Below are positions 12,901 to 24,732 of a stretch of 64,000 nucleotides of DNA, in pieces. Origin of the DNA: Rhynchonema sp. JSB1_4 (taxonomy: Eukaryota; Nematoda; Chromadorea; Monhysterida; Xyalidae); the NCBI GenBank assembly GCA_030248065.1, contig JASAMV010002389.1:44107-108106 (forward strand), written 5' to 3'. The first letter of the stretch is position 1; each line of letters opens with the position of its first letter. The notes under the pieces were generated by a model. The model searched no databases. It was not told where the DNA came from and saw nothing but the letters and a program-made list of their open reading frames with translations. Position numbers and translations under genes: made by a program.

Positions 12901-15900
12901 TTGGTATCACTCTTTATCAAATACTCATTTCCACCCACAACAGTTTCGCAAATACCCTGTACCCACCTGTTGTGCGCGTGTCCCGATGACGTCTTGCGTG
13001 CTCAGGTTACAGTGCAGCACGGCTCCGGTCTCGCCCCCAGCCAGAAACACGCCGGATTGCTGCGTTCCACTAAAAGCCATCGCACTGATGCCTGCCTGTA
13101 AGTCAATACCCACTTTCACATGCATGTACCTGAACCGTTTTTTTTGCCAAAGTCAATTTTGTCTTTTCGACACACACAACACAATGCACGTCCACTAGGT
13201 TGTACGGTACAGGTATGGGTACACGCGTGTCACCAAAAGCAGTCGTTGTTTCAGAAATATGGTTCTGTGTGTTTGTGGTTCATTCTAACGGCCGATTGCA
13301 CATATTGATTTTATAACAATGGATAGTTCTGCTCAAAGTGTTCGTTTTGTCGTGGTTGACTGCCCATTGTACGCGATCAGAACTTTCTGAGACAACCGGT
13401 TTAGTCTTTGGTGGTTTCCGGAGAAAAAATCTGTCTGAAGTTTCAATTTTACCGGTGTTCAAGTTTGGAGTGGTGCCTCCAGGAACGCATTGGGGCACCC
13501 CCATTCCACAACACACATAACCTCCAACGCACCATTGAGCCTCATAATTTTTTATGCGCACCGACAGACGAGGTATCATCCCCAGCAGCATGTAAGTACA
13601 TAAAGGTGTATGCCTATTGACTCTCAGAGCCAGCCTTCAGCGGCACATAATGGCCCACTAAATGGCCAATATATGGTCCGGGTACTACATATGTATATGT
13701 CTCCTCCACCGTAGGATGCTGTCTTACCCGCATTCCACGCGCTCATGACATGACGCGTTACATATACATACTACAAGCGCTCTTGAAAATATAAGAATTT
13801 AACTTTATCGTCTCTGTTTACCCCCTATAGGGCACGTATTGCGACGCTGCCGGTTAACCGTCGTTCTCAAAACTGCTGCTTGTCTCAGTTAAAATCAGCC
13901 TTTTTTACAGAAGCTTTTCTGAGCTCCATATACATAGGCGCACCAACATGCCAAAGTGCCCGTGGGTTACCAAATACCTACACACAACTTGTCCAGCCAG
14001 ATTACTTTTACTCGTTTCTTCGTGATCCTGTGGTGTCGGATCAAATTTAGCGATCGGACCGGAATATGAGTGGAGAAAACAGTGACGTGAATGGGTCCCA
14101 TGTTAATATTTTGCCCGCCCTTTTTTCAAGCTTGGTGAATGATCCGGTTCGGTATTGTCTTGGTCACATGATTTTTGCGCAAACATGGATCGATGTTCTG
14201 GGATCTGCTAATGGAGCCATTAATTTTCGACCTTGCGTAACCATTGTCCCACAGAGACAGCTGATAGAATCAAGAACACTCTTGCACATGCTGATCGAAG
14301 TTTCTGGGATGGCACCAAAAATCATCACGTGGCCGGCGGAGGAATATGGTTCCAGTCCGGGGCGCGATCATAAAGTTTAATACCTATTGCTCCTATACAT
14401 GTCGTACAGTACATGTACATATTCATACACGTCAAACGTACCGCACGATCGGTGCCGGCCACTTTGCCGCGCAGACTGCGTGGCAGCGACTGCACCGTGA
14501 TCGCGTAGACAGTGGACAGGTCGAGCTGGATGCCACGCGGTGGCAACGTCCACAGTAGCACACGACCGTCGTAACCGCTCGTGGCCAGTTGGATACCACC
14601 TGGCGATTGGTTGATGGGATACTTTGCGTCCACAATTCACATTCTTAACATTCGTCGACCGGATGGAGCTGCGTCATTGTTGAATTCTTGACCACTTCGA
14701 GAACTGTATGCCGACTGGTGAGTTCGAAAGGTGAAAGCGGTCCGGGGAACAACTTTTAAGGAGGTCAGAAATTATCAGCCGTTACGCATACAAATTGACA
14801 CGGCGTCAACCCGATCATCAAGTTTGGCTTATGGTGATGTCGTCAAACCATGTCGCCGCATTTTTGTCTCATTTGGGGGTCGTGTATTATCGCTTGTTCG
14901 ACGACCTTATTTAACGACAACACTATTAGCCCCAAGTTTGATATCGCACGTATATCCCGCGCTTGCATACACCTACACCTACCGACACCGGTTTGTCGTA
15001 TCCAGTGCATGGCACTCACTGGCTCACTGTGTCCATCGACGTTTGTGCTCGCAGCCAGCAACGTTCGATCGTCCGGTTCGCTCAAATCGTAGATCAGCAC
15101 TTGACCATTGTACAGGCCACAAGCTTAAACAGTGTAGATCACGTGTCACATCATGTAGTACTGCTAGACTTGGGATCAATCTGTGATTTAATCGATCTTT
15201 GACTCAATTTTTCGATCGACCTCGTGATTTAAAAACCGATCGAAGCGACGTAACTTCGGTGCTTCTATAGCGATCTTAAATCAATTTTCAATCGCGATTT
15301 AAAAATTGATCGAAATTGTAATTTGCGATTAGAAATTGAAATTGACCGAAAAATTGAATAAGGAAAAGCATGTTGACCATGAACAAGTTGTACGATGGTC
15401 AAAATTGGTTACTTTAATAGGGCTAACAAAACATCGGCAATGTGATGACCAAGTCCGCGGGCTGGACCAGGGCATTTTTTTGCAAGCACTTGCCAATTTT
15501 CGACTTGAAACTAAATTTTTGAATTTGTTGCCAGTTGGCACGTAAACTTTAGGTATTTGCAGTACTTCACGCCATATGGCAAGTAATTTGTCAAGTGAAA
15601 TATGACCGAATTTAAAAAAAATACCCTGGACTGGACCGAGATGCACCACCACGTTTGATACTGCGGTAACAGTAGACACTGGGGGGTGTAATAAGCGCTC
15701 ACACAGCATCTTACCGAATATAGCCGGTTTTACGGGATGGAATCGTACGGTGGTCACACACGTGTCCGTGGTTTGCGCCCAGTCCGGCTTGGCGGCGTTG
15801 CAACTTCGTTTGCCGGTGTTCCACGTACACACAACGCCCGAGTGCTCGCACCAATGTTCGTGTGCCTGAATTATGCATGTGGTCTCAATGTCAGTGCCTT

Positions 15901-18087
15901 GCTGATCGGATCGGTCCGGTCCTATAGTCACGCGTGCTCTTGCGCAAAATGAGGACTTTGCTAAGATTTATACTGATGACATTATACGTGCGACCGGCAG
16001 GCAGGAATTTTGTTCGGAGCGACGGACGTTCAAATTTGTGTCATCACTCACGAGTAGAATTCGAGAAATCCTAAACACCAAAAGCTCACTTTGACCATAC
16101 GGCCGGATTGATCGCATCAAGCTTGGATTCAATCATTATCGATTAGAATCCGCCTTGTATTCTGACATCGATTGTGTCACCCACCTGTCGTAGCCCGTAC
16201 GCGACCGCGACAGTGGTGCCGGTTGCGTTCCAATGCACACCCACAGCTGCAGCACTATCGTTCGGTAATGCGGCGTGTTTGAGCGAATGCGTCATTTGCC
16301 ACCGTTCGTCGCGATGACTGCGCAGAGTCTGCAGTGATGTTTCACTTAGTATAAGTTGTGTATGTTATTTCTCATTACATTATGCTCTCTGCCTTATCTA
16401 TGTTCGCATGGTCCATGGTTGTCGTCGCTGTCTTTCTGGGTCCTTGCGGAACCGCTTGAACTTTTGTTCTCTCTCTCTCGTAACGTCCTATCCAGCTAAT
16501 GCATGTTGGCACGTGTCACCGCTTTCAAGTTTCCTCGATTTCTCTATTTGGATATTTATTGCTGTTTCGCCGAGACGTGAAACGACCACCGGCCCGGGGC
16601 ATTTTTTGTGACCGTCCGCCAATGTACGTATAGTGGCGACAAGAAAAAGTAAACATTCACGCGCGCCAATTTGGTCTCATTATTTTCCAGCGTGCACATG
16701 TTATTTTGCGTCCGGTGAGCGGTGTTCAAAGCAGCTGTTTTTGATGCACATTTACGTGACGAGTCATTTCCCTAAAGGTACACCTTACTCCTTCCGAAAC
16801 ACAGAGCCACACCTTTGTATTCGCTTCGTGTCGCAGTGTACATGTGGTTGGACACAAAACTCGATATACCTGAAAGAAGCACATCAGCGCTCCGGGCCCG
16901 CACTTTTTCGTCCGGGTCCAGACATGCATACATAATGGCGCACGACGGCCAGTTGGTTGTTAAAAGCTGACAACGACAGAAAACTGCTGCGCGCCACACA
17001 AAAAACGGTGAGCTATAGGTGAAAAGGTATATACCTATGTATACTGCGCATAATGCACCCTCGACCGGGACACCGATGTAACTTTTTAGTTTTTGTTCCA
17101 CACCGTAGTTGTTTTGGGCCTCAATGGTCGGTCGGTGTACCTATGTACATTTCGAGAATCTCTGTTTGCCAAATTCTTGGGGTCTGGTTGAAGTCAGCTA
17201 AACTACCGTGTTGAAGGCCAAACATTTTGCGGCAACACAAGTGCGGGCCCAGGAATGGTCGCTGTTCTGAACACGAGCACCCAAAGACGTCCCGTCGACC
17301 CTATTGTTGTGTCGCATTGTGTTCGACTGTCGCCCTGGTGCTAAGTCACATTATGGACTTTTAAAAAGCTACCTTTAGGTGGTGCGCCTGAAAGTACTTA
17401 ACATGTGACCTAAAACCTGCATCCAACTAACTTTACATGTACCGATGTAACTTGGACACCATATCTTCGCATGCCTACGTTGTCTGCAGAAAGTGTATAC
17501 ATTCTGTGAGTCTCGATACTGAACTTCAGTGTTTTCCACTCAGTCTTTTTTGTCAGTCTTGAGTTGAAGCGACCCAGGTATAAACTCGATCTTGCATTAT
17601 TTCTATGGTTGATGACGAAATAACGTCATTAGCACGTCATTTTGCGTGTTCGTCGGTGAACAAGTTGCCCGAGGTCGGGGCATCATAGTAACGAACTGCT
17701 CTCACCTCATTTTCTGAAGGACCATAATACTGCGAAGAAGGATTTGATCACTCCACGCACCTGTTCATAGTAGGCGAACGCCTGCGATCGTACGTTGTGT
17801 CCGAGCGCGGCCAACATGCGCGGTTCGACGCGACGCAGAAAGTCGACCAATTTCGCCGTGTCGACTTTCGTCACTGGCGAGTCCCCGGCCACCGCGCTGT
17901 CCGTCTGCAGTTGCACGTCCGCGCGTTTCGGCCGCTGCGTGCCGCGTTCGTCGCGGTCCGTCACCGCGGTCTGCACGTCAACGGTCGCGGTCGTTGGTCG
18001 ATGCCGTTGCCGTTGGCTCGCGTCAGTCGCGTCGCCCTCGGTCGAATCACCCAGCAGCACCGAACGTTGATGTTCGATGGTGAACAT
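9963..18087 (-). CDS. DYNC2I2: Cytoplasmic dynein-2 intermediate chain 2 (WDR34), 8 exons
   Basis: WD-repeat intermediate chain of the dynein-2 motor that drives retrograde intraflagellar transport in cilia. Exons on the minus strand, in coding order: 18087-17761, 16328-16185, 15865-15715, 15123-14983, 14599-14442, 13095-12967, 10757-10514, 10234-9963. All have GT/AG borders and matching phases, giving 521 aa (human 536). The N-terminus holds VDVQT and VQLQTD, which resemble dynein light-chain docking motifs, then VDFLRRVEPRMLAALGHN, the conserved helix before the propeller. Blade-closing segments can be read in order: VCTWN, VLIYDL, VLLWTL, VLHCNL, VGIYNV, LCVCEL, VHVYV. Order and spacing match WDR34 rather than DYNC2I1. 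The long intron between exons 6 and 7 contains a hAT-like remnant. Identification comes from remembered family sequence, not a search. Confidence 0.93.
10785..11163. mobile_element. hAT-like MITE remnant (ggatccgc family)
   Basis: Shares its interior with the better copy at 22418-22792: the tttcggccaacgggg block, a gacgcgcgaagaagcgcgcg hairpin and an atccgctagtg right end. The left terminus is eroded and no duplication survives. It lies in a DYNC2I2 intron. Confidence 0.7.
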
Positions 18088-19030
18088 GGCTGCTGTTTGT
18101 CGTAAAGAATCAATTCGATCCCACTAACTTGACGCATGAACAATTCGTTTTCGACGGCTGTTGCACTTGAATCTGAATGGCCGACCGACCATCATGGGAG
18201 CTTGCATGCTTGCGTGTGTTGCCACGGCAACGCTAGTCACACTGTGTATGTATGTGTGCAGTTTAGCTTCACGCTGCGAACACGTGATACACACACACAC
18301 ACACACGTTAGCAAACACGCGCTGTGACCCCTGTCATTTAATACACAGGTTATTCACTATACAATCCTGATTGTTTTAGCTAAAAGTTGGCGCAGATCAA
18401 AACGACATTTTGACCTGCAAAGCTGTCAGCATCAGAACTTCTCGCAACCTCATTTCATTTTTTAAATGTGTGAGATTGTCTTCATGCGGCATGAACATGG
18501 ACATGCCATCATAGCATGTAGGTGGGTATGAACATGTCTATACATACTGTGTGTATATATTACGTGCCACACATGTGATTGTACAATATACATTCGGTCA
18601 CTTGTCATTCGCAGTTTGTGGGTGACATGGCCAGCCGACAGCAACCTGTGAATGACGTTTCATATTGCAGCATTATTTAAAATTCCAGTCTGGTTTCAGA
18701 TTACGTACAGGTGTGCATTCCATGAACGTTTACGCTTCATTATAGCTGAGAAGAGTGCTATGGAGAACTGCCATCAAGCAACATAACGCGCCTAATGTGT
18801 GTCCTTATCACAATATTCACACTGTTCTGTTCCCTTTGCTCCAGTTTGAAGCCGCGTTCGACACTAACCGTGTGTGCTGTGCTGATGTTTTTCTCAGTGT
18901 GAGAACGAATTCATAACCTTCCCTAATTTCGGACCACCATGGGCGCACTTGCTTTGTTGCAGATTCTCATTTCTTTTTGTCACTGTCTCTTCCAGTAGAC
19001 ATGAACAGGCATTAATTCTGCAAAAGTTTT

Positions 19031-20372
19031 GTGCGTGTGCAAAAACTTGATCATTTCGGCAAACAAACATTTGTGCAGATTGGCTCGCGGCCAGAAATGG
19101 CCAATTTATTTATGAGAGGACGCGCGTTGGACATAATACTATACGAGGAATCATATGCCACACGCAAGGACAAAGAGTTTTTGCAACATTTATGTGAAAA
19201 AAAAGTGAATCGCCGGGTGTGATTCTTTCATGAAAACTGTAGATTTTTTGTACTAGTAGTGACGATCATGCCGTCCGCTGGTTCCTGCCAAGATAGCGTG
19301 GATGGATAAGTTTTTGTCGCTAAAGTAGCACAGATATACAAACGAAGTGACACAACGGGGAGATCCTTCGTGGCCACCCGGTGCGCGCGCATAGGCGTCA
19401 AAACGACACCACGAGCGTTATTGTCTTCGTCGTGTGTACGCCGCCCCCCCCCTGCTGCCGTTTTCATCGCCTCGCCCAAAATAATGGACTCATAAAAACG
19501 GATAAATTGAAGAGCAACGAGACTCCGACCCGGAACCCGAACCGGTCGCGGCACCAAGCGGGATCCTGACCGGTTTCGGTTCCAGACCTGAATCACGGTT
19601 CGGTTCAGATCCATGGCGAACCGGCCACTTGATACGATATGGCATCGGCGTTTTCGTCAATTTCCTGTCATTTTTTGTGTGGCAAGGCATTTTGCACGGC
19701 GGTCTTTGGAAATGAAACCGAATTTTTGGCTGCTGCAGCGCAGCACGGTGTTTCGGGGCTGTTGGCGGCGCGCCGGAATACGAAAACAGCAAAGTATGAC
19801 GGGCGCGAAAGTCGTGTCCAACAAGTTCGATCGGATGTTTGTGTCCCCTGTCGTCGCGGTTGTGGTGGCGACTACCAACTGTATATTGTAAAGATGGTGA
19901 GTACCGTGAAACATCAGCCATGTTTGCTCACATCTTTACGAACCTGTGAGTGCCGAGTTACTGTACATATCAACCCCAATCTGGAGTCCAACAATCGCAG
20001 CAGCCAGCCGTTACCCACTCAGCTTGGAGCCAAAACCAGGAGCAATGCCTCGCAAGAAAACACGTGACGGCGAACCAGCAATCCAACAGTGGGCGCACGC
20101 GTTTAATTCGAAGTTTCGATTGCGTGCGGGCGTGCAAATGCGGGACACAATTCTGCCCGAATGCTGTCGCACGCATCTGTGACGAGCGCAAACCAAAAAC
20201 TTATTGTGTCAAGTGGGAAAACCATCTGCAAACACGCTGCGCGCGCCACCGTGACTCGGTTTGGGCTCTCTTTCGGGCGCCCAAAGGGACGGACGGTCAT
20301 CCTGCAGCACTTGTGGTTCAATCGGGACAATCGGTTATCGGACCCGCGTCGGGTCAACCGAATCGAGATTGA
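19031..20372 (+). other. Possible exons of an uncharacterised gene (weak)
   Basis: Three plus-strand stretches look more protein-like than their surroundings. (a) 19031-19222 is 63 codons of mixed charged composition. (b) About 19640-19895 ends in an excellent splice donor (atg followed by gtgagt) and is rich in Ala, Arg and Cys. (c) About 20095-20250 encodes a Cys-rich run with spacing like CVRACKCGTQFC. I do not recognise a family, and I could not join them into one frame with convincing acceptors. They could be fragments of an old transposon or a fast-evolving gene. GC-rich DNA also makes chance ORFs common here. Confidence 0.2.
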
Positions 20373-22417
20373 GAGAGCCGCCCCATACTTTGAGAGCACG
20401 AACAAAATGCTCATGGTGCACGTACATACCCGTGGGTATGCGCGCGCGCAACCATAGTCTGGGCTAATTTCGCTGCTCCATTTTTGCATCCATGAGCCAG
20501 CACCACGCGAGCACCAGCGGTGCCGGACGAGGTTCTTAGATTTTTATTTAAACTGCAACTTTGGCGCGCAACGCGCATCTTGACACGTGTCCGTGGCATG
20601 ATATGCCGGTGGGACACTGGTTCAAGCACTGTGGTATACGGCATCATTATTGTGTTTTGTTCTGTGTGTGTGCTGCTGAAGCGTCTGTGAAAGTGCGTGC
20701 CCGCTTGTATGTATGTATTCACCATCACTGTCGGTCGTTGTTGTCGTTTCGTCTCGCAATAAATTTGAAAATACGGCTCCGATGTTTTTGTTTTCAATAA
20801 AATTTCCGCACACCACTGACTGACTGAGCCCCCATAGCGTTGCGTTCAAGAGCCAGTGCAACATAAATTGCACATCTCAAATCGTAATTTCGCTCTGTGT
20901 TGCATATCATTGTTTTTTATGGCGCGCCAAAAGCGGCCAAAACGCGCACTGGAGAGAGAGCACCATAGGCCCACTTTATGCATCCGCGCGGCCGTGTCGG
21001 CCTTCAATCCATAAACAGATGCCATTTGGCGCATATTATATCGCTCGACGACCAGCAGCGGGCAACATCGCGCCAAATCATACCAAATGGTCACTTGTTG
21101 CACCGACGGGTGTACCGCGGCCGAAAAACAACGCGCGCGCGCGTATAAACAGCGATAGCGCGCGCGCGCTCTGGTGTGGCGAAGAACGGAATTTAAAAAA
21201 GCGCGTGGGTTCCAGCCGAATTGCAGTTGTTTGCTGTATAGCAAGGCGTTAAACAGTGTTTGGCTGGCCCGTCGCATTTTACATATACAGTATGTATATC
21301 TTGCCAGCGGGTCCTGTGCATAGTCCGTCCATCAGCTCATGTCACTTTGTGATGCTGCTGGCCGACTTGTTCCCTTCCTCCACGTTCTAATGAAAGAGAA
21401 ATTGAGTTTCCGAAAAAAAATTATTTTTGCTCCTAAATTGTGGTTTTTATGAAATCGACGTGTTTTATCGATTTTAATTTTAAATTTGATCGAATTCAAT
21501 CTTTTTCGGCACATCTTATTATTTTTTTAGTTTTTTTGCAAAATCGGTCACAGTCAATTTGTCTTTCATTAGAACGGGGAGGAAGGGAACAAACCAGCCA
21601 GCAGCAACACAAAGTGCCATGAGCTGGTGGACGGACTATGACTCTCATATATTTTGAGTTGACTTGCGGCAGCGACGCGTGAAAAGTTTCGCACCAACTT
21701 TTCCTCACATAAAAACCTGAGCGTTTGGTTTTTTCGTTTCCGTGGCACTTTTCGGCAAAGTACAGTAGGTATAGTGTGATATTATAGGTATAGTATGGCC
21801 CCATAGAACAGGTTCAAACTGGCAGTCGCCGTCGCTGGTTAGTCAGCCATACTACCATGATACCTGCAACCGCACCGACAATGTTTTCTCTGTTTTCCGC
21901 CGAGTCATTCTATCGTATATCTGTCGCCGCTTACCAACGCACCGCACAGCTGACGCTCGTATATATTTGTATATATGCTGTGGCGACAAACATATACAAA
22001 GTGCCTTCTCAATATATATGCAACAAGCTGTCACGGTGTCAGCGCGCAATAACGACAACACGCAACAATGCTGCCAACGACGGCCGACCGTTTTCTGCGT
22101 TGACAAATCTTCCCTCACTGCTCTCTCTCTCTGCACGCCCGGAATTCAACAAAACAAAATCACAACGCACAGCTGGCCGCAACCGGCCGTGGTGCACAAA
22201 GGCATCGTGTGACGTTTTGTTGATTCTCGCCATTATTTCTCACTTATGTAAGTTTTGTCTGCAAAAAAAGAGAACGGGAAACGTTGCTTTCGCGTTGTGC
22301 GAACTTTCATCACTATGTTCGCTGCTCAGATGTATTTGCACGCACGTTGCGCGCTCCAACTTTATGCATACCTTGGTGCTTCTCTTGTATTTCACCAGGC
22401 ATTACTCCTGCTTGTAG

Positions 22418-22792
22418 CAGTGCTGGCGGATCCAGCTTTCGGCCAACGGGGCAAATCCCAAAAGGCATTTCATCGATTTTTTCTGTTTTTTTGTTTTTTT
22501 GCAAAAATCGTTTTTATCCAGTGCTTATTGTTTATAAATTGGGCCATTTTAAGCCAAATACCACACAAAAATCTTGCACTTTTGCACTCGCGACAATCAA
22601 ATTTCATGGAAATGGGTGTGTCTGACGCGCGAAGCGCGCGATTTTTGGGCCTTTGAAGTGTATTACATAGAGTGAAAATCCTGCGATTTTGGGGGGTCTT
22701 TTTCCTTCTTTCTCCGAAATGGTGCCCTCCCTTCAGGGGCCACTTTGACCAAAAGGGGGCCCAGGCCCGTGTGGCCCCTGGATCCGCTAGTG
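22418..22792. mobile_element. hAT-like MITE (ggatccgc family), 8-bp TSD
   Basis: 375 bp. It starts cagtgctggcggatccag and ends ggatccgctagtg, with the perfect 8-bp duplication gcttgtag at 22410-22417 and 22793-22800. The interior carries the palindrome cgcgcgaagcgcgcg near 22626. No ORF. Confidence 0.9.
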
Positions 22793-24714
22793 GCTTGTAG
22801 CGATTAATTGATACTGTTTTTGTATCCACTTTTGTCAACATCCAGAGCTTGACAGCTAGATCTGCAGTTCATATTGCAAGCTATGCAGAACATTCGTTTT
22901 TTACCAGTCGCGCATACCAATACACTGGGAGCATCTGAAGGATAACAAGCATTGTGTTTTAGAGATTAATTAGGCTCCTCCGTGGTACTTGTATTCCATA
23001 AGCAGATTTCATTCGACATTTTTTTGACCCGAAAGGTCGTAGATATAGTACCTCTGTAGGCCATGCGCAGGTAACGGTACCTGCAATACCGAATTTTATG
23101 AAACACATTCATGATCATATACATAGTTACATGCATACAAATATGTGTATCCATTTTTTGGTCGAACTGATGTGTACCATGCACAACAGAACCATCAAAA
23201 GTCAGTGCAGCGACTAATGGTTCCTGTGGTGATGGTGCAATGGGCCGCACAGAGCATGTGCACCAACAAAGCCGCCGAATCGCGGGGAGACGTGCGCGGG
23301 CCACTTTGTACGCGCGCAGCAGTGGGTGATCATCGCGATGGGAGTCACTAGCGCGCGGCCACTCACTTAACGGTCGCGGCCAGCTCGCTCCAGGCGACAC
23401 ACACATGTGCTGCACCCCGGAGTCGCGTCACGTCAGGCACCACCGGCTGGCTGTCAGTGCCAATGTTGTTTTTTCAGCAACTCACATACCGCTCTCATGC
23501 CGTACAGCAGAACATGCTGGCTGGCAGTGGTATTCGTATGCACTTTTATACGTACACGCACATACAAGCTGCACATATAGATGTGCGTTATGTACAAGCC
23601 GCACCGCTAGTTAGGTGTAATTAAATTACGCTGCGCTGCTGGTGTCATTGTTACATGTGGGGGACAGAGAGTTTGTGGTGGCGCGCGCGCCTACAGCCCG
23701 TGCTCCGGCGCAGCTATGTATATGCATATCGACCGCAGTCCACCACCAACTGTGTAGCTATGGTATGCCACACCGTGTGAGCAGTGCGTTTTCAAGCTTT
23801 CGCGCTGGCTCGACACAGCTTGTTTGTTCAAACTTGTCCGTGTGTAGGGTGTGTATATATGCGCACGCATAGATCGATAGTGGACGCGCATGTTGCCTAG
23901 GCAGCGCTAACATTTGCTGTTTGATGCTTGCGCGCTGCAGCTATGTATGTACAGTACATGCACGTCGCTACTGACCACGGTATGTATGTATATAAGTATG
24001 TGTGCATGCATAGGTACGCACGTGCAGCTGAGCAAGCCGCACCGACAAACGTGGACCGCGGCCGCGCGCGCGCCACTCGCGTTATGGACACTTATATGCA
24101 CCAGTCAGGGCACTCTGTGTGATAACGTCGCTGCGCGTGTGTTGTTGCGCGCGCTGCTGCTCGTTGGAATCATGCTGGTTTTTTGGGCGCCTGGGTGTGC
24201 ATATACTTACATACATGTATACATCGTTGCTGGTATTTGGCATGCCACATGCCGAGCCCGACACGCATACTCCTCGTAGTGATTATTTTACCCACACGCA
24301 TGCACACAATACGCATACAATGTACGCAAACAGTTTTGGATCCGGTGCGAGTGCAAGCACTTTTTTCTGACCATGACTTATTTGTACTTGCATGTATTTG
24401 CCCACCAGAAAGTGACAAAATTATTTTATGGTCTGTCAGGATCTCAGCAGCTATATCTCACTTGCCATATTAAGAACCGTGTTAATCATCATTTGTATCC
24501 TTTCTGCAGCGTGTGTCGACAAATCAGCACTAATTCTGATCTGTCCTGTTTCAAGGGGACCGTGTTTGGCACCCCATTCCCACACAATAATATCTCAACA
24601 GCCTATATATCGGAATGCCTCACCACGATCGATAACAATCCAGGGGCCGCGTCGATTGACATCAATTCGTAACATCGTCTATTCGCATCAGCCAGCCAAT
24701 TATTGCGGCCAGTA

Positions 24715-24732
24715 ATGCGCGCCGAAGAATGA
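24715..24732 (+). other. Five-codon upstream ORF overlapping the SLC24 start
   Basis: An ATG at 24715 opens a five-codon frame whose TGA stop (24730-24732) overlaps the SLC24 ATG at 24729-24731, forming ATGA. If both lie on the mature mRNA, the overlap would suit re-initiation or leaky scanning and could dampen expression. The transcription start is unknown, so the uORF's presence in the transcript is inferred. Confidence 0.45.

Larger units (their letters stand above)
18088..24714. other. GC-rich intergenic region between divergent DYNC2I2 and SLC24
   Basis: No gene is recognised. It contains many cgcgcg runs, short CA/GT tracts (about 18290-18307) and tacatacata-type simple repeats, a possible uncharacterised coding stretch at 19031-20372, and a hAT-like MITE at 22418-22792. 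Promoters of both flanking genes probably lie at its two ends but no core element could be fixed. Confidence 0.5.

Noticed and set aside
15329..15931. 200-codon minus-strand frame
   Set aside because: Only 15715-15865 is coding (DYNC2I2 exon 3); the rest is intron read through past a consensus gtaag donor.
19490..19921. 143-codon minus-strand frame rich in Pro, Arg and Gly-Ser
   Set aside because: Low-complexity and overlapped by a plus-strand stretch with a better splice donor; no support for it as a gene.
21857..22417. 186-codon plus-strand frame
   Set aside because: Composition is irregular, there is no domain, and it ends within the target duplication of the hAT-like element at 22418; most likely a chance ORF in GC-rich DNA.
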